Part shown: in pieces, positions 55,569-63,952 of the stretch
How the letters are laid out: each line of letters opens with the position of its first letter
Numbering within the stretch: position 1 is the first letter of the stretch
DNA from: Sciscionella marina DSM 45152
Lineage (GTDB): Bacteria; Actinomycetota; Actinomycetes; Mycobacteriales; Pseudonocardiaceae
DNA length: 64,000 bases
Direction of reading: 5' to 3'
Assembly: GCF_000379465.1 (NCBI RefSeq)
Contig: NZ_KB905382.1
Location: 78,296 to 142,295 of the forward strand
Program-made: the position numbers and the translations under genes
The notes under the pieces: model-generated
Told to the model about the DNA's origin: nothing
Database searches by the model: none
The model's input: the letters and a program-made list of their open reading frames with translations, nothing else

Positions 55569-58500
55569 TCAGCTCGTGCCCAGTTCCTCGCGCAGTACCG
55601 CCACCGTGTACTCCAGCTCCTCCTGGGTGTGCTCGCTGGTGATGAAGAACCGCAGCCGGGTCTGCCGTTCCTCGACGGCCGGATGCAGGATCGGATCGGC
55701 GAGGATGCCGCGTTCGTAGAGCCGGTGCGCGAGCCGGAGTGTGAGGGCCGAATCACCGAGGATGACCGGGACCACCGGGGTGGGTATCTCTGGCCGGGTG
55801 GCGATCCCGGCGTCTGCGACGAGCTTGCCGAACAGCGCGGCGTTGTCCCGCAAGCGGTGCAGCCGCTGGGGTTCCGCGTGCATCCGGCGCAGCGCGGCGA
55901 GCGCGGCCGCGGCGTTCGGCGGGGTCATTCCCGCGCTGTAGACGAACCCGGGAAGCGTGTACTTGAGCCAGTTCACGGTGCGCGCGGAACCCGCGAGGTA
56001 GCCGCCGCAACTGGCCAGCGATTTGGAGAGGGTGCCCATCCACAGGTCGACCTGGGTGCGGTCCACGCCGAAGTGCTCGCCGATCCCGCCGCCGTGATAG
56101 CCGACGGTGCCGATGCTGTGCGCCTCGTCGATGAGCAGCAGGGCGCCGTGCCGGCGCTTGAGCTCGATCAGCTCCGGAAGCGGGGCGAGGTCCCCGTCCA
56201 TGCTGTAGACGCCCTCGGCCACGATCAGCACCCTGCGGAACCGTCCGCGGGTCTGCTCCAGCAGATAGCTCAGCTGCTCCATGTCGTTGTGCGCGAACGG
56301 CCGCCGCGTCGCCCCGGAGAGCGCGCAGCCCTGCAGAATGCTGTCGTGGGCAAGGGAATCGTGCAGGATCAGATCCCGGTTCCCGCACAGATGACCGATC
56401 GCGCTGACGTTCGTGGCGTGCCCGCTGACCAGGGTGAGACAGGCCTGGGTGCCGAGCAGACCGGCGAGTTCCCGCTCGAGGTCCCTGGTCACCGGGCGTT
56501 CCCCGGCGAGCAGCCTGCTGCCGGAAACCGAGGAACCGTACCGGGAAACGGCATCGCAGACCGCGGCGTTCACCTCGGGATCACCGGAGAAGCCGAGGTA
56601 GTTGTAGCTGCTGAACGAGTAGAACCGGCGCCCGTCGATCTCGGTGGTGTCCCGCAGATTCCCTTGGTGGGTACGGAAATACGGGTTCGGCATGCCGTTG
56701 CCGGATATCTCGCTCAGCCGCCGCTCGATGGCCGCGACCTCGGGGAAGCTTTCGATACGCGCGGTGTCCGGATCGTAGCGCGCGGCAGGTGCCGGTTCGC
56801 GTTCACCGACACCGTCCGGGACGCCGCCGTCCGGGATGAGGCTGTCGATGGTGGGATCGCCGTGCTCGGCGAGGGCGAACGGCAGCAGTGGCAGTCGATC
56901 GCGCACATTGGTCTGCAGTTCGTGCAGCATCAGCGAATCGAAACCGAGATTGCTGGCCAGCCGTTGGGTTCCGGAGAGTTCGGTGATCGGCAGCGCACTG
57001 GTGCGGGCGATCTCCTCGAGGATCACGGTGCGCGGATCGGTCTCCGGTGTCTCGGCCGCGAGCGGTTGCGGGGCCGTAGGGGCCGGTTGTGCGGTCCTGG
57101 GGGCCGGTTGCGCGGCCGCGATGACCTCGTCCAGGATCCAGTGCCGCTTCGGGAGCAGCGGGTTCGGCGGGAGCGTGCACGGCGCAGTGCGCGGGAATTC
57201 CAGGCGCAGCCCGGTTCCACTGGTGGCCAGTACGGCGAGCCGGCGCAGTTCGTCCGGCCGATCGCTGACCGGATCCCTTGCCACCACGGGCTCTCCCGGT
57301 TCCGTGCTGCCGGTGCGCGCGGTAGGGCCGAGTTCCCCGGTCTCGCCGAGGCCCACCAGCCGGGCGGATTCCTCGAGGGTGGCCGCGGCCTCGGCGCTCG
57401 AATACGCGATGACGGCGAGAGCTTCGGGCAACGGGGTGCGCGAGGCGAGTGTCGCGGCGACACTGCGCAGTGCCGGGCGCTCCGCCCGCAGCGTCCCGGC
57501 CAGTTCCGCCGCGTGCCTGGCGAGCCCGGCCCGGTCCTTGGCGGAGACGAGCAGCAACTGCGGTTCGGCCGGCGCGGTCTCGGTCACCGGTTCATCGGCC
57601 CCGGAAAGCACGATGTGCACGTTCGTTCCGCCGAAGCCGAAGGCGCTGACCCCGGCGAGCCGCTCCCGGTTCTCCGGCCACGGCACCGGCTCGGTGGCCA
57701 CCCGGAATCCGGCGGTGCCGAGTTCGAGCCCCTCGGCCTGCTCGAATCCCGGCTGCGGGGTGATCTCCCCGTGGTAGACGCTCAGCGCGCACTTGATCAT
57801 CCCGGCGACCCCGGCAGCGCCGATCGAATGGCCGAGGATCGCCTTCGCGGCCCCGAGATAGGTCTGCCGGGTGACCGGTCCGCGTAGTTCGCGCAGTGCC
57901 CCGATCTCCACCGGATCCCCGGCCGCGGTCGCGGTTCCGTGCGCCTCGAGATAGCCGAGCGCACCGGGATCCACCCCGGCGTCCGCATAGGCGCGCCGCA
58001 GCGCGAGTATCTGACCGCGGTGCTGGGGCAGCATATTGCCGACGACCTTGCCGTCATTGGCCATACCGACCCCGCGCAGTACCGCGTAGACCCGGTCACC
58101 TTCGGCGCGGGCATCGGCCAGCGGGCGCAGCGCGAGCACTCCGGCGCCCTCGCCGAGCACGAAACCGTCGGCGCGCGCGTCGAACGGGCGGCACATCCCG
58201 GAGCGGGAGATCGCGCCGACCCGGCAGAGCCCGACGAGCAGATCCGGGGTGAGCACGAGCTGCGCGGCCCCGGCGAGCGCGATCCGGCAGCGCCCCGAAC
58301 GCAGCGATTGCACCGCCTCGGCGATCGCGGCGAGCCCGCCGGAACACGCGGCGTCCAGCGAGTAGCTCTCCCCGTGCAGTTCGAAGGCCGAGCTGACCGA
58401 ACTCGGCCCCATGTTCATCAACAGCCCGGCGAGTGCCGTGCCGTGCAGCGCGCCGACCCCGGTCACCCCGGATTCCGCGCCCGGCACCGGATTCCCGAAC

Positions 58501-58961
58501 TCACCACCGGCGAGCTGGCGGGCCCGCACGTGCATCAGGCTGATCTCGCGGTACCCGCTCTCGCTCACCGCCATGATCGATGCGGTGTGCTCCCGGTCGA
58601 ACCCCCGGGTCTCCCAGCCCGCGTCCTGGATCGCTTCGCGCGCGGTGTCGATGAGCAGGCGGTGCTGCGGATCGAGCGAACGCGCCCGCCGCGGCGGCAT
58701 GCCGTAGTGCGCCGCGTCGAACTCCGAGACGTCGCCGAGCAGCGCCATCCGGTCGGTATAGCTGGTGCGGTGATCACGGAAATCGTCGCTGACAAAGGAT
58801 TCCTGGCGCCATCGGGAATCCGGGACACGGCGGAACTGGGGCCGGGGAGCGCGGAGCAGACGCCAGTACTCGTTGACATCGCGGGCACCGGGGAACCGGC
58901 AACCGATCCCCACGATGGCGATGTCACCCGCGTTTTCCTTGCCCCCAGGCCAGTTCGTCAT
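55569..58961 (-). CDS. KS-ACP-alpha-oxoamine synthase megaenzyme, no acyltransferase
   Basis: 1130 aa from ATG 58961, with AGGAAGG 5 nt upstream. The KS (about 13-430) has Cys206 in DAACSGG, His in EAHGTATAAGD, and His in LGHSIGAAG. From ~440 to 620 the KS-AT linker runs straight into a post-AT-like segment (TLPPNPLLPKRHWIL); the AT domain itself is missing. The ACP carries Ser676 in GFDSLM. The C-terminal PLP domain (about 740-1125) is an alpha-oxoamine synthase: SYNYLGFSG, DEAHSIGTVG, and Lys980 in GTLSKSLASCGG. The expected reaction is decarboxylative release of the acyl chain from the ACP with an amino acid, giving an aminoketone or amino alcohol precursor. RedL and PigH also join carrier domains to such a release domain. 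The acyl donor must come in trans. Confidence 0.88.
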   Translation of the reverse strand: MTNWPGGKENAGDIAIVGIGCRFPGARDVNEYWRLLRAPRPQFRRVPDSRWRQESFVSDDFRDHRTSYTDRMALLGDVSEFDAAHYGMPPRRARSLDPQHRLLIDTAREAIQDAGWETRGFDREHTASIMAVSESGYREISLMHVRARQLAGGEFGNPVPGAESGVTGVGALHGTALAGLLMNMGPSSVSSAFELHGESYSLDAACSGGLAAIAEAVQSLRSGRCRIALAGAAQLVLTPDLLVGLCRVGAISRSGMCRPFDARADGFVLGEGAGVLALRPLADARAEGDRVYAVLRGVGMANDGKVVGNMLPQHRGQILALRRAYADAGVDPGALGYLEAHGTATAAGDPVEIGALRELRGPVTRQTYLGAAKAILGHSIGAAGVAGMIKCALSVYHGEITPQPGFEQAEGLELGTAGFRVATEPVPWPENRERLAGVSAFGFGGTNVHIVLSGADEPVTETAPAEPQLLLVSAKDRAGLARHAAELAGTLRAERPALRSVAATLASRTPLPEALAVIAYSSAEAAATLEESARLVGLGETGELGPTARTGSTEPGEPVVARDPVSDRPDELRRLAVLATSGTGLRLEFPRTAPCTLPPNPLLPKRHWILDEVIAAAQPAPRTAQPAPTAPQPLAAETPETDPRTVILEEIARTSALPITELSGTQRLASNLGFDSLMLHELQTNVRDRLPLLPFALAEHGDPTIDSLIPDGGVPDGVGEREPAPAARYDPDTARIESFPEVAAIERRLSEISGNGMPNPYFRTHQGNLRDTTEIDGRRFYSFSSYNYLGFSGDPEVNAAVCDAVSRYGSSVSGSRLLAGERPVTRDLERELAGLLGTQACLTLVSGHATNVSAIGHLCGNRDLILHDSLAHDSILQGCALSGATRRPFAHNDMEQLSYLLEQTRGRFRRVLIVAEGVYSMDGDLAPLPELIELKRRHGALLLIDEAHSIGTVGYHGGGIGEHFGVDRTQVDLWMGTLSKSLASCGGYLAGSARTVNWLKYTLPGFVYSAGMTPPNAAAALAALRRMHAEPQRLHRLRDNAALFGKLVADAGIATRPEIPTPVVPVILGDSALTLRLAHRLYERGILADPILHPAVEERQTRLRFFITSEHTQEELEYTVAVLREELGTS

Positions 58962-58971
58962 GCGGACCTTC

Positions 58972-59907
58972 CTATGCAGCCGGCCTTGACCGCCACCATT
59001 CCAGGGTGGACTCGAGCTGCTCCTCGAGTGGTGTGGCCGAGACACCGAACTTCTCGGTGAACGCGCTCGAGTCCACAGTGAACGGACGATCGAACTGGTA
59101 CTGAATCTCGCGCAGTTCCCGCATCAGCGGGACGAACAGTCCGAGCACGCGCAGCATCGCCGGCGGGATCGGAGAAACCTTGACCCCGCTCTTCCCGGCC
59201 AGCGTGGCGAGCGATTCGAGCATCTGCCTGCTGGAGCGGGGCGCCACGGTCGGCACGTGCCAGGCGCGGCCGAGCACGTCCTCGCTCGCCCCCGCCTGGA
59301 CCAGAGCTTTTGCCACGTCGGGAAGGTAGGTCCAGCTGTGCGGGCTGTCCGGATCACCGAGCACCCGCACCGGTTTTCCGGCGAGCAGCTGCGGAATCGC
59401 GCGGGAGGCGAGGTGGCCGCCATCGGTGACCCGGGGCCCGAAGAAGTCCGAGGCGCGCAGTTCGGTCGCGCGGATCCGGCCCTGCTCGTGCAGTTCCCGG
59501 GTGCGTTCCCAGACCTGCGCGCGCACCCGTCCCTTGACGGTGTTCGCGGACAGCGGCAGATCCTCGGTCATCGATCCATCGACCGGGCCGTATCCATAGA
59601 GATTGCTCAATACGACAAGGGTGGCTCCGCTGGATTCGGCGGCCGCGTGCATCGCGGTGGCCAGTTTCGGCCAATCCCGCTGCCACAAGTGATACGGCGG
59701 ACACGCACAGTGGTAAATGACATCCGCGTCCTTGGCCGCCTCGCTCAGTGCCTCGACCTCCGAGGCATCGAGGCGCACGTATTCGATGCCCGATTCGGCT
59801 ACCCGCTCGGACCTGCCCACGATCCGGACCGATTCGCCCTGGTCGGCAAGTAGCCGCGCGGTGGCCGCACCCGCCGGTCCGTGACCGATCACCAGGTGCT
59901 GACTCAT
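58972..59907 (-). CDS. NAD(P)-dependent epimerase/dehydratase-like extended SDR
   Basis: 311 aa from ATG 59907 (GGGGAG upstream); a 33-codon extension was rejected. The Rossmann loop is HGPAGAATA, VVLSNLYGYG replaces the usual catalytic S/YxxxK region, and DPDSPHSWTYLPDVAKAL matches the NAD-epimerase C-terminal substrate motif. The Tyr-x-x-x-Lys pair is not obvious (NLYGYGPVDG), so it may be a reductase or binding protein. It precedes the KS-ACP-AOS gene by 10 nt in the same operon and could reduce the AOS product. Confidence 0.75.
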   Translation of the reverse strand: MSQHLVIGHGPAGAATARLLADQGESVRIVGRSERVAESGIEYVRLDASEVEALSEAAKDADVIYHCACPPYHLWQRDWPKLATAMHAAAESSGATLVVLSNLYGYGPVDGSMTEDLPLSANTVKGRVRAQVWERTRELHEQGRIRATELRASDFFGPRVTDGGHLASRAIPQLLAGKPVRVLGDPDSPHSWTYLPDVAKALVQAGASEDVLGRAWHVPTVAPRSSRQMLESLATLAGKSGVKVSPIPPAMLRVLGLFVPLMRELREIQYQFDRPFTVDSSAFTEKFGVSATPLEEQLESTLEWWRSRPAA

Positions 59908-60030
59908 ATCTCCCCTTACTGTCGTTGTTTCGCCCCCATCGTGCGGCACCGGAAGGCCGCCTGGTGAACGGAAGGAAAAAACAGTGTTTCGAGCCGTTCG
60001 CTTCACCGATGCGGGATGGCCTGCTTGGTG

Positions 60031-60047
60031 TACAGTCGCTCACTGTA
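60031..60047. promoter_or_regulatory. 6-5-6 palindrome, likely TetR operator
   Basis: TACAGT-CGCTC-ACTGTA is a perfect inverted repeat in the 162-nt space between the divergent epimerase/KS-ACP-AOS operon and the TetR gene, 22 nt before the TetR start. Size and place fit a TetR operator controlling both directions. Confidence 0.6.
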
Positions 60048-60069
60048 ACGGCTCGGATGAAGGATGGCT

Positions 60070-60747
60070 ATGACCTCTGACGATCTCGCACAGTCCATCA
60101 AGGCCGCAGCGCTGCGCCTGGTCGAAGCCGCGGGGGCGGGCGGACTGGATGTGGAGTCCGTCGCGGCCGCGGATGGACGTTCGTCTGACGAAGTCGGGAG
60201 TGTTTTCGGCTCGGTGGACGAACTTCTCACCGCACTGATCATCGATGCCTACAACGCATCGGGGGAGGCGATGGAGCGCGCGGACGATCCATCGGCGCGG
60301 CCCGGTGCCCGCATGCTCGCGATCACCAGGGCGCTTCGCGAATGGTCGCTGGCGAATCGCGCCGCGTTCACCCTGATCTACGGTTCCCCGATCCCCGGTT
60401 ACCACGCACCCGAGGACACGGTCGGCCCCGCATCGCGCACCCCGGCCGCGATCGCGCGCGTCCTGCGTTCGGCGATGGAAAGCGGTGCGATGGCACAGAT
60501 TCCGCGCCCGTACCCCAGTCCTTCACTGGTCACCGAGGAGTCGATCGCGCTCTTCGGCGGTGAGCCGGATCCGGGTTACGAGGATCTGATCGAACGCGGC
60601 GTCGGATTCTGGAGCAACCTGGTCGGGCTGCTGGTCTTCGAATTGTTCAGCCGCACGCACGACAGCGTGACCGATCAGTCCGCCTTCTTCGACTACTCGA
60701 TCGCGGCCGCGGTGCGCGGGCTCGGCCTCACGGTGGAAGGGGCCTGA
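60070..60747 (+). CDS. TetR-family regulator with WHG-type C-terminal domain
   Basis: 225 aa from ATG 60070, with GAAGG 6 nt upstream (ATG 60064 is too close). The N-terminal HTH region (about 5-50) is diverged (GLDVESVAAADGRSSDEVGSVF). The C-terminal part shows REWSLANRAAFTLIYGSPIPGYHAP, the WHG-type TetR ligand-domain motif. It is divergent from the epimerase/KS-ACP-AOS operon across a perfect palindrome, so it is the probable repressor of that pathway. Confidence 0.82.
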   Translation: MTSDDLAQSIKAAALRLVEAAGAGGLDVESVAAADGRSSDEVGSVFGSVDELLTALIIDAYNASGEAMERADDPSARPGARMLAITRALREWSLANRAAFTLIYGSPIPGYHAPEDTVGPASRTPAAIARVLRSAMESGAMAQIPRPYPSPSLVTEESIALFGGEPDPGYEDLIERGVGFWSNLVGLLVFELFSRTHDSVTDQSAFFDYSIAAAVRGLGLTVEGA

Positions 60748-60808
60748 AACCCTACCCGCGCGGGGGATACCGGGAGAACGCTGAGCACGAGGAACGGACA
60801 GGCCAACG

Positions 60809-61939
60809 GTGAACGGTATCGCGGCGGTAGCCTTTCTGCTTTCGGCGATCGCGTCGTCCGCGGCATTCCTGTACAAGCTCGTGCAGATTCACCGGAACTG
60901 GCGCGATGTGGTCTATGTGAGCCTGACCGTCACACTCGCCTGGCAGTTCCTGACCTTCGCGATGGGCGTGGTCTCGGCGAGTTCGGCAAGCCTGTTCGGG
61001 GTGCCCAATCTCGGCATCCTCGTGCTGCACCTCGTCGCGGTCGCGCTCTGCATCAGCGCGCAGATTCTGTTGCTGCTGTGGGCGAATCCGTTGGAGAAGG
61101 TGCGCGGGCGCATCCGGGGGTGGCTCTACACCGGCCTGGTGCTCATCACTCTGCTCGTGGTCTTGTTCTTCGTCGGCGGGGCGATGTATCTGCCGCGCGC
61201 GGATCTCACGGTCGGCAGTTCCGATCCGCTCATCCTGACCTATCTGCTGTTGTTCATCGCCTCCCAGCTGGTGCCCTGCGTGAAGATCGCCATCCAGTGC
61301 ATCCCCTATGCGCGCGCGGCCGGGAATCCCTGGCTGCGCAGGGGTTTGTGGCTGCTTTCGATCGCCGCGGTGCTGCTCGTGCTGTACTGCGTGACGCGCA
61401 CCGTGAACATCCTCAGCCCGGTGCTGCACATCGAGCCCGGGATCTGGGAGCTGCTGCCCAATCTGTTCAGCGCGGCGGGCATCGTGGTGATGTCGATCGC
61501 ACTGACGATGCCATCCTGGGGCGGACACGTCACGAACGCGCTCGGCTGGTTGCGGGACTACCGTTCCTATCGCGCGCTCTACCCTCTGTGGCATTCGCTG
61601 TACGAGGCAACGCCGGAGATCGCGCTCGAACCGCCGAGTTCCTCGATCTCGGATCTGCACTACCGGCTCTACCGCAGGGTGGTCGAGATCCGGGACGGCT
61701 GGCGCGCGCTGCGGCCCTATATGGATTCCGCGACCGAGTCCGAGGCACCGGCCGATCAGGTCCGGCTGGAAGCCAGGAAGATCAAGCAGGCACTGCAAAT
61801 CAAGCGTGACGACCCGCGCAGCATCCCGGCGCCGAGCCGCGGCGGTTTCGAACAGCGGGATGCGAAGACGTTCGCCGCCGAGGTCAGCTGGCTCAAAGAG
61901 GTCTCACACGCGTTCGCCAGCGTCCGTGTCCATGATTGA
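60809..61939 (+). CDS. MAB_1171c-family membrane protein
   Basis: 376 aa with about seven N-terminal hydrophobic segments (residues ~5-235), then a soluble C-terminal domain (~250-376) starting LRDYRSYRALYPLWHSLYEATPEIAL and DLHYRLYRRVVEIRDGWRALRP, both hallmarks of the MAB_1171c family annotated as putative transporters. These genes usually follow an XRE-ImmA pair. Here the pair is at 53880-54846, with the DHFR-like gene and the KS-ACP-AOS operon between. The last 36 nt overlap the convergent TetR gene. Confidence 0.8.
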   Translation: MNGIAAVAFLLSAIASSAAFLYKLVQIHRNWRDVVYVSLTVTLAWQFLTFAMGVVSASSASLFGVPNLGILVLHLVAVALCISAQILLLLWANPLEKVRGRIRGWLYTGLVLITLLVVLFFVGGAMYLPRADLTVGSSDPLILTYLLLFIASQLVPCVKIAIQCIPYARAAGNPWLRRGLWLLSIAAVLLVLYCVTRTVNILSPVLHIEPGIWELLPNLFSAAGIVVMSIALTMPSWGGHVTNALGWLRDYRSYRALYPLWHSLYEATPEIALEPPSSSISDLHYRLYRRVVEIRDGWRALRPYMDSATESEAPADQVRLEARKIKQALQIKRDDPRSIPAPSRGGFEQRDAKTFAAEVSWLKEVSHAFASVRVHD

Positions 61940-62509
61940 CCGGGCCACGGTCGCGCTGCCCAGCCGGGCGATCGAGCGCAATTCCGCCTCGGCCGCTCCG
62001 GCACGGGAGAGCACCGCGAGCGACTGGTTCAGCCCGACGACGAACCCCACGAGCTCATCGAGCCCCGTAGCGTCGCGCACCGCGCCCGTGAGCGCGCCGC
62101 GCACCCGTTCCCGTTGCCTGGCAAGCAGATCGTGCACCAGAGCCCGACTTTCCACGGTGAGCATCGGGGACTGCGCCGCCGACTGGGCGACCAGGCAGCC
62201 GTCCGGGACCGCGGGATCGGTGATGCGGTCCAGAATCGCGGCGAAGAACGCCTCCACCGCGCGGACCGGGTCGTCCGGATGGTCCGCCAGCGCCTGCTCG
62301 AACCGCTGCCCGTAGATCGCCGAATAGCGATCCAGGCACTGCCGGAACAACGCGTCCTTACCGCCGAATGCGCCATACAGCGAACCGCGCCCGAGCCCGG
62401 TCGCGGAACCGAGGGCATCGAGGGAGGCGTCGGCATAACCGCGCTCCCAGAACACCCGCATCGCCTCGTCAAGGGCGTGTTCCACATCGAACTGCTTCTT
62501 GCCTGCCAC
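61904..62509 (-). CDS. TetR/AcrR-family regulator
   Basis: 201 aa from GTG 62509. The HTH is textbook: ALDEAMRVFWERGYADASLDALGSATGLGRGSLYGAFGGKDALF in outline, followed by a C-terminal domain with QSAAQSPML. The 3' end overlaps the MAB_1171c gene tail-to-tail by 36 nt. Its target may be the transporter gene downstream on the same strand (8-nt gap) or itself. The ligand is unknown. Confidence 0.83.
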   Translation of the reverse strand: MAGKKQFDVEHALDEAMRVFWERGYADASLDALGSATGLGRGSLYGAFGGKDALFRQCLDRYSAIYGQRFEQALADHPDDPVRAVEAFFAAILDRITDPAVPDGCLVAQSAAQSPMLTVESRALVHDLLARQRERVRGALTGAVRDATGLDELVGFVVGLNQSLAVLSRAGAAEAELRSIARLGSATVARSIMDTDAGERV

Positions 62510-62518
62510 AGGTCGAGC

Positions 62519-63811
62519 TTAACAGGATGTTGGACCGATCGGTCCGACAGAGGACTGTGTGTTTTCCGGGAGGAACGCCTTCTCGGACTTGGCGATCACG
62601 GTGGCTGCCAGTGCGTTACCGGTCACGTTGAGTGCGGTACGGGCCATGTCGACGACGAAGTCCACGGCGAGCAGGATCGCCACTCCCTGGGCGGGCAGTC
62701 CGATGATCGTGGCGGCGGAGAACAGCACGACCACCGAGGCGGAGGGGATTCCGGCGATGCCCTTGGTGAGCAGCATCAGCACCAGGATCGCCATGATCAG
62801 TCTGCCCGGGGTGAGCTCGATCCCGTAGGCGTTGGCCAGGAACACGACCGCGAGCCCTTCGTAGATGGTGGCCCCGTCGGCGTTGAAGGAGTAGCCGAGC
62901 GGCATGGTGAACGAGGAGATCCTGCGGCTCACCCCGAACCGTTCGAGCCGTGCTATCAGCGGGGCGAGCACGACCTCGGAGCTGCGGGTGACGAAGGACA
63001 GCAGCACCAGGTCGCCGACCTTGGCGAGCATCCGGAAGTACGGCACCCGGCAGACCAGTGCCACGACCGGAAGGATCAGCCCGAGCACGAGCACGCAGGC
63101 CGCGTAGAACACGACGACGAACAGGGCGAGGTCGAGCAGCACATCCCAGCCGTAGTGCGCCGTGTTGTAGGCGACATAGGCGATCACCGCGATCGGGGCC
63201 AGCCGGGCGACCCAGCCGACGACCCGGAACATCGCCTCGGCGACGCCGTCGAGCACGTTCAGCACCGGCTGCGCTTTCTCGCCGATCCTGGCCAGCGCGA
63301 CCCCGAAGAACGCGGCGAACAACAGCACCGCGAGCAGGTTTCCCTCGCTGAGCGCAGAGAAGATGTTCTTCGGGATGATGTCGAGGATGAACTGTCCGGC
63401 GTCCAGGGATTTGGTGATTCCCTTGGTGTCCGCGGCATCCCGGGCGGGCAGGTGCACATCCGAGCCGAACCCGGCGATCGCGGCGACCCCGACCGTGCAC
63501 ACCACGATCACCGTGGTGACGACCTCGAAGTAGAGGATGCTCTTTCCGGCGAGGCGTCCGAGGGTCTTCGCCGAATCCATCCGGGCGATGGCCAGCACGA
63601 TCAGCGGGAAGATCAGCGGGATCAGGCTCATCTGGATCAGCCGGATGAAGGCCTCGCCGACGATCTCGATGTGTTCGCTGAACCCGGGGGCGAGAAACCC
63701 GAGCAGTACGCCGAGGACGAGCGCGATGACGATCTGGGCCCACAGCGGGGGAAAACGGCGTCGGCTCGGCAGGTCCTGGGACTCGTCCGTTCGGCCTCGT
63801 GGCACCGGCAT
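62519..63811 (-). CDS. dicarboxylate/amino acid:cation symporter (DctA/GltP family)
   Basis: 430 aa from ATG 63811. About eight membrane helices and two re-entrant loops are expected. Family motifs are TRSSEVVLAPLIARL (serine-rich hairpin), LGYSFNADGATIYEGLAVVFLANAYG (the N-x-D-G-T region of TM7) and KGIAGIPSASVVVL (HP2). Substrates are C4-dicarboxylates or glutamate/aspartate with Na+ or H+. It is last in a unit with the TetR gene upstream of its stop. A leaderless start is likely because a -10 lies 7 nt before the ATG. Confidence 0.85.
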   Translation of the reverse strand: MPVPRGRTDESQDLPSRRRFPPLWAQIVIALVLGVLLGFLAPGFSEHIEIVGEAFIRLIQMSLIPLIFPLIVLAIARMDSAKTLGRLAGKSILYFEVVTTVIVVCTVGVAAIAGFGSDVHLPARDAADTKGITKSLDAGQFILDIIPKNIFSALSEGNLLAVLLFAAFFGVALARIGEKAQPVLNVLDGVAEAMFRVVGWVARLAPIAVIAYVAYNTAHYGWDVLLDLALFVVVFYAACVLVLGLILPVVALVCRVPYFRMLAKVGDLVLLSFVTRSSEVVLAPLIARLERFGVSRRISSFTMPLGYSFNADGATIYEGLAVVFLANAYGIELTPGRLIMAILVLMLLTKGIAGIPSASVVVLFSAATIIGLPAQGVAILLAVDFVVDMARTALNVTGNALAATVIAKSEKAFLPENTQSSVGPIGPTSC

Positions 63812-63818
63812 GGCGAGC

Positions 63819-63824
63819 AATATA
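63819..63824 (-). promoter_or_regulatory. -10 element for the symporter gene (probable leaderless transcript)
   Basis: TATATT on the minus strand ends 7 nt before the ATG at 63811, the spacing expected if transcription starts at or near the ATG. No ribosome-binding site is present in that gap. The -35 region is weak. Confidence 0.4.
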
Positions 63825-63952
63825 GGTGCGAGCGGGAGCGCCGCACAGCCCCATGTGAATCTTGCATGCCCACGCCGGATATGTGCATTGGACATCGGCG
63901 GGCCATACCGGTGTAGTTGTGCTGGTGATCCGACGACCGAAAGGTGATGCTC

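Noticed and set aside
55629..57887. Plus-strand frame of 752 codons opposite the KS-ACP-AOS gene
   Set aside because: The composition is Arg/Gly-rich and without motifs; the minus-strand frame contains complete KS, ACP and AOS signatures.
62114..63916. Plus-strand frame of 600 codons opposite the symporter
   Set aside because: It is a His/Asp/Gln/Glu-rich shadow generated by the complement of hydrophobic codons in the membrane protein.
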